Positions 13,561-26,368 of a stretch of 64,000 nucleotides of DNA are shown here, in pieces; positions within the stretch are counted from its first letter, which is position 1; each line of letters starts with the position of its first letter. The notes below the pieces were generated by a model. It did no database searches. It was not told the origin of the DNA and worked only from the letters and a program-made list of their open reading frames with translations. The translations under genes and the position numbers were made by a program. The stretch is from assembly GCA_004352715.1 (NCBI GenBank), contig SCFE01000092.1:149947-213946 (forward strand), in the 5' to 3' direction. Source of the DNA: Hofstenia miamia (Eukaryota > Xenacoelomorpha > Acoela).

Positions 13561-14584
13561 ATTAGTTAAGTTATTTAGTCAGCTGTGAGTTTTTGCATTT
13601 AATTATTTACTTTTTGGTTTGATGGGTGCGGATGGCAGTCAGTTGCTCGTACATCAGTATCAAAGGAGTTAAAAAATATAAAGGTACAGGAAAATATTAA
13701 ATAGATAAATCATTACCACATATGCATACAGAAAACAAGCCAGTATCTGAGTTTTCATTTGTTTCATGTTTTGATGAATTTTTAAAGCCATAATGGTGAT
13801 TACTTTCTGCAATTCATTCCAAATTCACCTTAATTGGGATATGAAAACAATTTCGTAATAAACAGTAATGTATTGCTTTCGAAGTTTGAGAGGGCATTCA
13901 AAATATGGTAGAGGGTGGTAATGAGCCTCAAATGTAGGCAAGTAGGTTAAGTATAACTCAGGATACAGCCCAGTAAATTAGCAAATAGACCAAGTGAGAC
14001 AATAAAAATTATTTACACATGAATTTAACATTCAAAGAAAAAACAAATCCAAACGATACAGCTAAATATGAACATGTCTTGGACATACAATTCTCAGAAA
14101 CAAAAATTAAAATCGTAGTGAATCTTAAAATTTATGAGTGACAGACAATTTAAATCATTCAATTTTAGTATGAAAAGTTGGGTACAAGATGTGTATTCAA
14201 TGTTGGAAAACTCAGTTAAAATCCTTCGCCTAATTAAAGGAAAACGAATAAGAAACTATTTGTTAAATAAAAAAATTAACTATATTTAAAACTATTCTCA
14301 TAAAATTGAACTACAACTTCTTGCTTCTTTTGGTGGCTTTTGATGAAGAAACTAAAATAGAATCATTCACTACATAAAAATAAAATTTTCATAACTTTCC
14401 TACAGTCGAAAGCAGTTCAAATAGTTACTAACCTTGTTTAAGTAAGCAAAAATGATTCTGACACTCTCATGCAAATCAAATTACTTTCTATAAAACAAAC
14501 ATTTTTTCGACTGCGCATGCACATTTGCATAAACCAATATAAATAACCGCAGGATTTTCCTTACAAGTATTATTTTTGTTTGAA

Positions 14585-15088
14585 ATGTCAAAGAAGACAA
14601 CGCCAATGGCTGGTTACAAAAAAACATGGAGGACAAAAAAACTTTCTGAAAAATCTATAAATGCAATCAAAGATGAATCTTAGACTTCTCTCCAGTCAAT
14701 TAAAACAGAACTGGGGAGATGGCCACAAGTTTCCTCATCGAGCTGTTCATCATATATCGCATAAGTATGGTTGATAGACCATTGAACATTGCAACACAGA
14801 AATCTTAAAATCTTGCCTGTGATTGACAAATTATTTTCTCAAATTTGAACTGCACCAATCTCGCAGAAGAAACCAATATAGACGTTCTCTCAAACTGGCC
14901 ATCACAAAGCGATGATTTGAATATAAAAAAGCATGTCTGGGCTCACGTCAAATTGAAGCTTAGCCATAATCGTGCCGAAATGTAGTAGAATTATGACAGC
15001 AAGTTGAAAAAGCATTTTATGATGTCTCTGATGACTATCTTACAAAACTTTATTATTCACTACCACAAGAGACACTCAGTGATCATTA
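14585..15088 (+). pseudogene. Tc1-like transposase relic with internal deletion
   Basis: A start at 14585 gives a basic N-terminus (MSKKTTPMAGYKK, then RTKKLSEKSINAIK) resembling the helix-turn-helix start of Tc1-type transposases, ending at a stop after about 32 codons. Further on, WPSQSDDLNIKKHVWAHVKL matches the WP-A-QSPDLNPIE-x-hW signature around the last catalytic residues, and VSDDYLTKLYYSLPQ matches the C-terminal helix. At about 0.5 kb it is half the usual length, so the catalytic core is largely deleted. Terminal repeats were not identified. Confidence 0.75.
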
Positions 15089-15552
15089 AATAATCGAAAC
15101 TAATTTGAATTTAGTATTTTTGAAATGTATAGTAATATACATGTATAATTAAAAATAATGTTTCAAAAAATAATAAACTGCTATAGAGAATCATTTGATT
15201 TGAATGAGAGTCAGAATTATTTTTGCAAACTTAAACAAGTTAGTAACTATTCGAACTGCTTTCGGCTGTTGGAAAATTCTGAAGATTATTTTTTCTTTGC
15301 ACTCAGAAATGCTAATAAAGCCTACAATAACTTAGGCCAAAATTAGGCGATTTCCATTGTCAACTAATATGTAATAACATAAAAAGAAAAGGTTTTGACT
15401 GTCGGGATCTTTATTGTTGGCACTGTAGAATTCTGCAATGAAATTTAGATAGCAATTTGAGTTTGTCAAATGAAGTGCAGCATTGCACACGCAATGCAAT
15501 TAAAGCTTATGTGATTACTTTTTGCAGGGATATTTAAAATCTGTACAATAAA

Positions 15553-15711
15553 AGTAGTAAAAAAGGCCCAGTTTGATATAAAGCCATATAAATTATTCAA
15601 TTATTAACCTTTTTAAACTATGCACCAATATGTTTTTGAGCAATTTAAAAAGGGGTATAATTGAATAATTATTTATATGGGTATATATCAAACCGGATTT
15701 TTTTTACTACT
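15553..15711. mobile_element. Palindromic MITE with about 60-bp terminal inverted repeats
   Basis: The left arm (AGTAGTAAAAAAGGCCCAGT onward) and the right arm (minus strand AGTAGTAAAAAAAATCCGGT onward) are imperfect inverted repeats over roughly 60 bp each. They share GTTTGATATA and CCATATAAAT blocks and leave a core of about 40 bp. No coding capacity is seen. Short AATA/ATAA flanks might be a target duplication but are ambiguous in this composition. Confidence 0.75.
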
Positions 15712-15769
15712 AATAACACTAGAAAAAGGAGGACAAAAATCTACAACAATTAAAAAGCGAAGTGAACAA

Positions 15770-16900
15770 GATTAAGGAGGCATTGAAAAAATTCTATTGA
15801 TGACAGTAATAAATAAGCTAGCCATATGATTAACACTAATGAAAAAGAATTGTGGGCAAGAGCTCTGTGAGTGCGGACTTAGAGGAAGAAAGTAGAAGCA
15901 CCAAAGAGTATAAATTACGAAGGTGCGACTTGAAAATAATCAAAGGGATCAATATCAAATTTTTCTAGCAAATGAGATTAAAAAAAATTGAAAAAAAGTG
16001 AGGAGTGTAGTGGATAACAAATGGAAGCAAATGGTAGACGCAGGAATGTTCCGGTGGGGCAGAAATGAGAATGTAGTTTTAAGTTACAGTAAAAGGAACA
16101 AAATAGAACGGAAACAAGATCAAATATAATCAAGAACAGCACGGAGTGGAATGGAATGAAGAAAAAAACTAAGGAAAGGCGCATAGAATGACAGGAGTAT
16201 TTAGTGGAGTAAAATTCAAGATGATTAAAAGAGAACCTATTAAGTAGTCTATAAAATACTGATTGAATTAAAGTGTAGAACCACCAAAATAGTAGATTGC
16301 AATGTCATCGACATAGTAAACTGCAGGGGCATGGCTTGGGGCACAAGGAAAAAGAAGGGCAAAAAAAGAACTTTGAAGCCAGCCAACAAAAATAGAAGCA
16401 AAATGGAAATGGGTATTCCTTGAGGATTGTTAGATATATAGTTTGGGAAAACTGATAAGAGTCATCAGTGACCAGAGTAATGGAATGGGGAGTTTTATTA
16501 AAACCCTTAGAGACGTCGAAAAGCTAGTTTCCTTTGCATTTGTACCAAGACCATTATACAGATAATAGGCGCCAAGTATGATGCGTAATCATGAAACGGT
16601 GAGGAGGATAGAAACGAAATTGATGATGGCAAAGAAGGGGTTTGATACTGGGTAAGAGATTTCAATAAAAAGATTTCAAAGACACTAAAGATCTTGAAAA
16701 AATGATAGTTTATTGTCAGCCGTTTTTTGGGTGGACAGATTTCAAAGTTGGATTTATGAAGACAATCTCCCGTTGTGAGGAAAAATACAAGTCTAGCGAA
16801 TTTCAGCGAAAAGATGTTGCAGAAATGGAGCAAAGGCCAGAACAATTTTGTTGAAAATAATATGGGGAAGGTAATCAGGTAAGGCAGACCAGACAAAGGA
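15770..16900 (-). pseudogene. LINE reverse transcriptase relic, minus strand
   Basis: The minus strand encodes scattered RT blocks: a CPPKKRLTINYHFFKIFSV-like stretch corresponding to the P-K/YRPI-hS region, then FRFYPPHRFMI, then LFDVSKGFNK (motif A), and AVYYVDDIAIYYFGG, a clear Y-x-DD catalytic motif, at about 16280-16330. The frame changes several times and stops are common. The plus strand is strikingly purine-rich here, so a 160-residue minus-strand open frame at 16507-16989 is mostly a compositional shadow. Borders are approximate. Confidence 0.7.
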
Positions 16901-17229
16901 TATTTAAGGAGGTTGTAGATATCACTTAGATCAAAGAAAACATCGAAATGAATCAGGAGATTATTGCAACGATAAAAGCAAAATCTCAATAACCACAGAC
17001 GTATCTTCTGTATCTATTCGTTTGGTGAATATGATGTACAAACAGAGGTGTCATACAATACGAACTGATCCCGAAGTTTGCATTAACTGAAAAAGAAATA
17101 ATATCAGTGTGTGTGCGTTCGCTTATCCTTTTGTTTCACATACTGATAGCTATGTCTGAGTATAGAAAAGTAATTTGTGGAAAATAAACAAAATTTCAAT
17201 ATGACCCTCATTTTAATGACGGTAAAATG

Positions 17230-17404
17230 TTACGTACATTTATTGCACAAAGGTGAGTAATGGTCTGGTAAGCACTTTAAGGCATTTTGAGCTGTTTTAA
17301 TGACATCTTTGGAGAAAATACTGCTGGATTTGTAGGCCTTACAATCCTCAAATGCGGATAACCAATCCTGTTTTTCTTGAACGGTTCTCGTTTTCAATAA
17401 ATAT
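17230..17404 (-). CDS. RhoGEF exon 15: end of PH domain and C-terminus
   Basis: The exon enters with one base that completes a Leu codon (TT|A), then reads YLLKTRTVQEKQDWLSAFED, the last PH strand and the C-terminal PH helix with its invariant Trp. It continues to a short tail ending PLCNKCT and TAA at 17230-17232. A donor (AAAT|GTACGT) just before the stop could instead splice in phase 1 to an open segment at 16986-17086, giving a different 32-residue end, so the last few residues are uncertain. Confidence 0.88.
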
Positions 17405-20400
17405 CTAAATTGTAAGATTACTTCTTACAAAATATTGATAAAACATTAAATATAACAAAAATTTGAAAATCAAACGCCAAAATGAGGTTTCAAATCCAAT
17501 TAATAAGGCAAGCCAATAAAGCCCTCTTAAGGTCATATCTTAAAATTTTAATGAATGTTAATTACCTGCACTTGCCTATGTACGACTACAGCGGGAAGGA
17601 ATTAGAGATGATCCTGCAATTTTAAATCACTCCATAAAGTGACCCTTGCGATAGATACAATTTGGCTAGTATGAAAATAATAGACCAAACATTTTTTTTG
17701 AATTTCTGTTAATTATCCAAATCTTCGATTATTAAGTGTACATTAACATAATTAAGTATTTCATATTGCCATATTATTATGAAATAATAGCTAGAAAGCT
17801 TTTAGTAGTGGCTTTTAATGTTTGATATTGGTATTTCACTAGAATGGCGAGTAAAAAAACAGAATGCACAAATGAGCTATGACCGATCTGTCATGCTGCA
17901 ACCTACATTAAAGCATGTTTTGGGTCATGATTGTGCTAAAGACTAGATTCAGTTCAGATGTAACAATTCAAATTTTCTTTAAGGAATATTTTACATTATT
18001 TAATCTCTGGCTGGTAAGTAATTGTTTAATAAAACAGTATTATATACAAAATCCATCGTATTTCAACTACTTTGAAAATAACAAAGCAACTTGGATTACA
18101 TTTGCTTAAATAAAGGTTTCCATTTTTTTGGAATGTAGAATTTCATCCCCGACCGAAAAAAAATTAACTAAATTTAGGATTTTTTCTCAATATGGTCATC
18201 ACACCTTTTAGAGAATGTATATTGTGTACTCAGTAAACTATTCAAATTGATGAAAAAAGAAAGAAATGATAATCCCTGCACTGTGACTAATAAAACTTTT
18301 CAACTACCATGGTACAGTATGTTATTTCGATTGCTCTTGTCTTATTGATTACAAAAAATGATCTTTATATGCTATTAATAAAATGTTTTTTTTTAAACAT
18401 TCATCATTCATGTGCTAGATTTTGAATCGTTCTTATGGCTATGTCCCAAATGCTTTCTGTGCGAATCTGAATTAGCATGATTGACAAAATTAATCAAATG
18501 GAACAAACTTTCAATTTTCGACAGGATCGACCCTGAATTAGAAACTATTGAAATGTTCCTAACATCCTTGGTATGAACGATGCAGTCAATGACATGTTTG
18601 GACTGGGTAAATTTGCCGATAAGCGGGTAAGATCTACTATTGTTGACGTCGGCTCTGTGTGGAGATGGCGTTGTATTCTTGCTTCAGCATCCAAGATGAA
18701 ATTTTTTAACGACTACAAAGTGTTTGTTAAACCTGAGTTAAGTGAGGCAGATCGTAAGATTGACAAGAAGCTTTTGGAAAAGCGCTACGCTCTAATGACA
18801 GTGGATAGTATTTCTAGGAAGCGTATTAAAATACGAAATTTGAAACTCTATGTGGACGATAACGAGCAATCACTTGATTGACTAGACCAATCTCGCACTC
18901 AGTCATTTTTGCCTTCAATATTTTTTTAGTAATGTCAAATCCCTCCGTCACAAATTAGATGAGTTATATGCTATTTTGCTTGATCCGGGCGGCCAATTAT
19001 CGCTGGACTTAGTTTTGCTTGTTGAGACTCATCTCACAGACCTTATATTTTCATCTCATTGATTCATTTATCGCTCTTTGCTTCCCTCTTAAGCGTGTTC
19101 GCAAATTTACTAATGATAAACCGTTGATCAATTGTATTAAAAATCTTATCAAGAAAAAATGTAAGGCACTCAATTTAGGAACTCAGCTATTCAAGCGCTT
19201 GCGAAACAAACTCAATCATTTACTGTCTGTATCTCGTCAACGTTTTTTTCGACGTCATCCGGTCCTGACTATCATGAACGTATAATACCTAACTGGGTTC
19301 TTAAAGAGTATAGCTATGAACTAGCCCTTCTTTCTCGATGATTATTAACACTTCTCTTCGTGATTGCTTTGCAACTCCTTTTACATTCGCTAATGTTTGT
19401 CTTTTAGAAAAGCATAAACCAATGTGCGATATTCATTCTGACCTGCGTCCCCTTTCTTTAACCGCGTCTATTTCGAAAATAATTGAAGAAATTATTTTGT
19501 ATCAGAACTTATTGACAAGATTATGACTAATGTTGACATGAAGCAATTTGGAGTGGTTAAACGCTTTAATCAGCATGATTCACCAGTGGCTACATCATTT
19601 GAAAAACAGTACAAAGGCCGAATATCTTCGTGTTTATCTTCTTGACTTTAAAAAGGCGTTCGATTTTGTAAGTCACCCTTTATTTATTCAGCGCCTCAAG
19701 GAAATTGGAGTTCGTCAAGCGACGATTAACTGGATTACTTCTTTTCTCTCTTTCAGACAACAAAGAGTCGTATTGCCCGATGGGACGTATTCAGACTGGG
19801 CACATATTATCGCTGGTGTTCCACAGGAGTCTAAATTAGGACCCTGGTTATATATACTTTTTATTGATAGTCTTCTTCATGGATTTGAGCAACGGGCCAA
19901 ATTTTTGACGATACTACTGCATGGGAGTTCGTAACATTGGCGGAAGAAAACTGTCGGGATAAGTTTAATTCGTCTGTTCTAATTTCTGAAGTGGTTGATT
20001 GGTGTCAGTCAAACTTTGCTACTTTAAATACGTCTAAGTCTAAAGAGCTATGCGTTTGTTTTCATCGCAATGTCAGTTTACCTCCTCCTATTTCCATCGA
20101 CGGCGTGAGTATCGACCGTATCTATGAGGTGAAACTTCTAGGCGTTACCATACAGGACAATCTCAAGTGGGATCAACACATTAAAAATATTGTAACTAAG
20201 GCATCGAAACGACTATTCTTTTTGAGGATGTTATCCCGAAGTGGTCTCCGTGAAAGAGATTTATTCACTGTTAATTCAGCTATTTCTCGGTCTGTTCTTG
20301 AGTATGCTGTTCCTGTTTTCCACAACGGCCTTACCAAAATTCAGTGCGATAGCTTAGAGCGGATTCAAAATCTCACACTTAGAATTATCACTCATGGCCG

Positions 20401-23400
20401 CCTATCGTATGCAGATGCCCTTAATCATTTTGGCTGTGAACCAGTTGCATAAAGACGTCAGGCTGCTTGCAACAAATTATTTAAACAAGCAATGTCTTCT
20501 TGTCACGTACTTAACCAGTTTATTCCCAACACGCGATCTATTGACACATTCCCTTGGAGCACTAATCGTCTTACGCGTTCTTTTATTCCTGCTCAGCTGA
20601 TGTTGTCTTACCAAGTAGTATATTAGTGATCTTTGTGTATATTTTTTATTTCTTGTACAATTTACTATTATTCAACCTTAAGGTTACGAGGTAAATAAAT
20701 TTCTCTCTCTCTCTCTCTCTCTGTTCAGAGATGTACAAAATCTTCAGTAAAGAGAAGAATCCCGTCGTACTAAATTCCTGTGTCGCTTAACAGTGCATTA
20801 ACCCTTCAATATAGGGCTCTATAATCACGGAAACATCCAATCAATGATTTGCAATGATTTAGTAACGATGTTTCATAAGGAATATACATCAAGAAATCGT
20901 GTACGCGTATCAATTAGTACCAGCATGTGATAGGTTCACTAAATCGTTATAAAATTGATAAATATCATCGTTCACGGCCGTAACTCTTGAAAAAATATGA
21001 TCTAGAGTGCTTGATTGGATTCAGACGGACTGAACTGTTCAAATCTGTTGAGTATCCTATAGCATTTGTGAATGTCTAACACTAAATATATGCAAAAACT
21101 TTTTATACAGGGCGAAATAACGAAACTCTTAAAAGCAATGATGCTCAAGCCAATGAATTTATAGGTAATGAGATCGAGAACATTCTTGAAGCAAATGAAA
21201 ATGAAAGGAAGGACAATAAATTGAAACAATTATGAAATTCAGCTGTCAAATCGCAAATACCGATACTTTTACCAAAACCCTTAAGCATGTTTGTTCTCTT
21301 CTTCAAAATGAACTTTTTGAAATCCTTAAAGATGGATCTAGTTCTTCCTAAAATTATAATTATGGCTTTCAGCCACAATTTTAAAAGTTTAAAAATAGTT
21401 CTGGAATTCATGGTCTCAATTTAACCTTATCACCTTATATAACAATACATATGATCCCACGTCTGAAAACGAGCTGCATCTCGACAAGCATTTATAATCA
21501 TTTAATATAATTGATTCCCAAAAAGAATATCAGGGGTGTGCAACATTACTTGTAAGGACACATAAAAATTTTTCAGTATGTGGAGGAACAGCTTGTCACG
21601 CATTTTGTTGCTCATTCTCACAATAAGCAAGCACGTCGCTATATATACACAAAAACAAAACTGAATATAAAAATAAAAATAAGATGCTCTTGCTTCGTTT
21701 GTTTCTTCAAATAAGATTGACAACCTTCCGTATATGGTTCTTTCAGACCAATCGTGCTCTGAAATTTTATAGTAATTGTGGCTATTATATGGTAGTGACA
21801 AGCATGCTTAAGTTAATTCCTGTTGGAGCCAAATTTCTGAGTTGAAGATGGAACTATAGTGCAAAACTCCCAGCACTCGCAGTTTTGTGAAGCAGTCTTT
21901 CACAAACCGGCTTCTCACAGAAAGAAAATATTTTGAACGAATGTTAATGGAGGAGCATGTCTTGCACGGATTTAGAATAACTAGATAGCATCTAAGTGCT
22001 CTTGTTAAAGGTCGAATTTTGCATATCTTGAACACCTTGGTGATGAGAAAAAGGAACAGTAAGGGAAAACCGGTTTCAACAAATATGTAGCTGGAGCAGT
22101 TGAACGACGCAATGACATCTATGTAACCATCCAAGGAACAGTTAGCTCCTTCTCAGCTTAAAGTAAATGAAGCACGGAGAACTTCAGGTGAAGCTGACGA
22201 AAGATTAATCACTTTGAAGAAGACATTTGAAGATAAAAGAGTGTTAAACACTATGAATGAATTAAATTTCGTACATGCTCATTTCATAATCGTGAAAAAG
22301 TTATAATTCTATAAATTACAATTAAACAAAAAAAACAGGCGAACTCATGAATACAACTTTTTCAATAATAAGTAACACCATCAAAATTGAACAATAATTA
22401 ATAATTAATGGGATTTTGAAGAGACAACAATGAAATAAAATGTGGTTTTAATATCAAGGATGAAATATATTAATGAATAATTTCGTTCGTCTGCTTCAAG
22501 CTAATCATGCGTTTGACATTTTGCATATTTGAACTAATCGAAAATTTCTATGATTCCAACGCACAGTGGAAACAATAAAACGTAAGTAACGAAGGTCAAA
22601 ACAATTACTACATCACTTGGTCGAGAGGAGCTCAATAAACAAACTTAAATTGAAGCAGTATAAATAGAAAAATGTAACTAATATTTCAATTATATGCTTA
22701 CTTATTTAGTTGATGATTATATATTACTTTGCTAGCAGTGGTACAATGTTATTTTCAAATACGTACAGAATTGTATGGAACATTTAGAAAGTAATTTTGG
22801 GATGCGTTCATTCTGAATTTCGCCTCCACCAAAAATGACAAAAGCTGTGTTTTGTTTAGGTGTATTAACCGAATAATGAATGTTCAGGTTCTATGAAATT
22901 CCAAATTGTGCCTCCATAATTGGGGCCACACGCGAAATTGCATAATTGCAGTGATAAGGGGAACAGCTTACTCGTGAAATATTCATACGCGGATTAAATT
23001 ACATTTCAATCAACACTGTTCCTAAAAACAGAAATTAGTAAAAATTTATTGATGCTATTAAGAAGAGAGCTATATTTAATCTGTCCTGTAATGTAGGAAT
23101 TGGCAAAGATAATTTTCAAGAATGTGATTTATTTTAATGTTCGCAGACAACGAAAATGGATAAGAAGCAAAACTTTCAAATTTTCTCTTCATACTTGCAA
23201 TCGGAGTAGTCAATCTTTGCAAAATCTCCTGGTTCAAAAGAGAGTTGAAAGTAAACTTATGAACATTATTAGCTTCTTAGCAAATGTAACTTCGATTCTG
23301 ACAGTATCTTTTAAATATATTTCGAGGACTCTGGTTATAAGAATTACGAAGACTATTTTATGGTATAGTTACTCGAATTTGTTAATAAATGGCGGTCGAT

Positions 23401-26327
23401 TAACGGAACATTACTTCAAAAGTACTGAAAATAACAGTCTAGAGGGAGACAGTTTATATTTGAATATTCAAATATAATTTAGTTTCGATTGAACAATGGT
23501 GCTCACGGTTCGAAAATGTTGAGCATATGATGTGCACTGTGCATCCAGACTTTAATTCCAGTAATGTGAACTACACATTGAATGCACTTAAAATGAACCG
23601 GCTGCTACCAAGAAAACTTTCAATGAAAGGTTGCGTTTTGATAAAAATATATTCAATATAAACATACAATAATTGGTAGATTTAATTATTAACATTATTG
23701 CTACTAGCGTATCCTTAAAGTAACAAACTGCTCTCTCCACAATTTTTAAGAGTTTTATCTAAAAATGTTAAGAAATATTAGAAGCCTTTTATATAGCCGC
23801 ATCTATGGGTTTGTGCACACTCATGTAATGATAAAGTTCTGTGCTAAGAACTAATCCTTTTCCTAAAGCATATAAAAATGTGATTTTTTTTTCAATGAGA
23901 AAAACTATTTTTGCAAAAACATTCGAATTCTTATCATACCTAATGTTGAGTAATGAGTTAGTCCAAAGCCAATGGAAACAACCGCTACTCTCAAATATTT
24001 TGCTCTCGAGAGAAAAATAGTATGTGCCCAGTTCAGGCACACCGTTTTCAAAGTCAGAGGTTGTTGCACTGTAGGTGTGCCAGGCCGTAAACTATAGTAG
24101 AAAAATTCCTAGTTGAATTAGGGCTAAGGAAATGTCAGTAAATTATAACTCCCCTCTTTAGTGCATCATGTACATTTAGAAGAACATACAATGAATTATT
24201 GCAGGGTTGGACAATTGCAAATGAGTTGGATAAGTTAAAGCCGAACTGTACATGTATTCCATCATCCAAAGCGAAGAATGTACATTTAGTGATATTACAA
24301 ATTCTCTCTTCGTACATCAGGGTAGCACCAAAACCAAAATGCCAGGAATCAAATTTATTCTAAAGAAAAAATTACTCGATCAATAAATCATTATGCAGTT
24401 GATATTTTTGTATTATATTGGTCACTACATGTGACTTGACGAAGTTTAATTAGAATTTAAAAAATATCCCAAATTGAGTTGTCATCAGCAATATTAAAAT
24501 AACCGAATAATATATGTCAAAATAAACTTAAAATATATTAATCCTTAATATCGTGAAAATTGTATTATACAATTGCTCACAATAAACAAAACAATTAATT
24601 TTATTATATTGCAAAAATGTTTTTAATTCAGTGTGCTACACCATCGATGTGTTTAGGAAAAGTGATCTTTCTGAGTTTTGTCATGCAGGAAACAACTACA
24701 AATGCACAATTCATCATTAACATTTCTACTTTAAGCATAACCTGTTCACTTGTACTTTACCTAACGACCATCTCCATTTCGAGATTGGTTTTTAAAGAAT
24801 TCAAGATCGCATTAAATTAGGCACGATTTAGGCCATTGGACAGTGAACGTTTACCCCTACATGGTAAAAAACTTAGTTATTATGTTTATATTTGCCAAAG
24901 TATTAATCACATACACTAGGTACAGAAAAAACCAAATTTGAAAAATAAGAATTTTTTTGTTTTGTACTTCATTAGAATACATTTAATATTTTCAATTACA
25001 CAAAATTTAAGAACTATATATTTTCATGTCCAAATGTTATAAAACAAACCTGCCACTGGTGTGTAATGCTTAATGCTTACCTTTTTGCAAATCACGAGTT
25101 GGTTATTAAATAGGAAACCCATTCTGTGCTGAGGTTGACCTTTCTTATTCAACTTAAACAACTCGGAAGAGTATATCAATTCTGCATTATCCTGCAGAAT
25201 ATCTGATCCCTAAATGAAAAATTACTAATATTCAATAATAAAAAAATTTACCTTCCAATTAGTTACTGTTTTTTGCCAAGCTGAAATTTTTATTGTGCTT
25301 TCAAAGAGACGTTTTCTCTCATTAACTTCATCCGCTACATCTTTCATGCAGTTCATTGCATGCAAGACATGTCTTAAATATAACACAAATTATAAAAACA
25401 GAACCAGGATTTCAATTCTAGTTAACATAATACGCAACTTTGGGGGGATAAGGATTTTAGTACTTGAAAACAATAACGCATTTTTAACGTTTTCATTACA
25501 AAAAGGCAGCACTAGGACATCAGACCTAACAACAAAAAATGGACTATCACAAGCATTCAACCTCTTGATTACAAAGGATTTGGATTTCCAATGAAACAAT
25601 TATGCAAAGACAAAGTCGAATGAACTAAATTCGAGGCATCGCTTGATTTCTTCGAGAAATTTGAAATTGTTTTCAACATTTGTAACTAAATTAGTCTTCT
25701 GTGAATACCCGAATTTTCAAAGAAAGGGTCTAGTTCATTAAAAATTTCTAATCAAATTTGCAAAGAATTTTTTAAATTAAAACAGTAAGATCAATCAATG
25801 ACTTGCAATTGAGTGATACGTCTATTTTAAAATTTAAATGTAAGAGGGCGCTGAAACTAAAGGCAACTGTTATTCAATTTCCGGCACATTTCCGATAACA
25901 TTTCAATTTTACACAACTTTATTCAAATAATTTCAAATAGAGCGCTTTGTTTCTAATAATATTTTAGGTTTATTTAAATAAATAGATATTTCTATGCAAT
26001 AAGAATATCAAGCGTTAACTAGTTCATTTACAATACTAGATACAGTTCTGTTTTAACCTGTCTCCATCACTGAGATGCTACCAATTTAATTTATAATGTT
26101 ACATCAACAAAAGACTACTTACACTCGGTCATCATGGAGCAAAGGCGTTTTTCGCAAAATTGCATTCAACTGAACGTGATATTTGAGAATCTTCTGAATG
26201 GGACATAGAAGAAAAGAATGGAGAGGTAGATTTTTATCAGCAGATTTACAACAAAGCTAAATCAAAATATGTATGCTACATCATTACAACTTTAGTGATG
26301 TAATGTTCCTAGAGAACCTTTAACCTC

Positions 26328-26368
<41 letters not shown>

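Noticed and set aside
16507-16989. 160-codon minus-strand open frame
   Set aside because: Mostly a shadow of a purine-rich stretch inside a decayed LINE; the recognisable RT blocks lie in changing frames, and no continuous domain exists.
17565-17625. Exon-like segment with donor GCAG|GTAATT (minus strand)
   Set aside because: All three frames contain stops.
22970-23027. Exon-like segment with TTTTTAG acceptor and GTAAGC donor (minus strand)
   Set aside because: Stops in every frame; the real PH exon is at 24190-24359.
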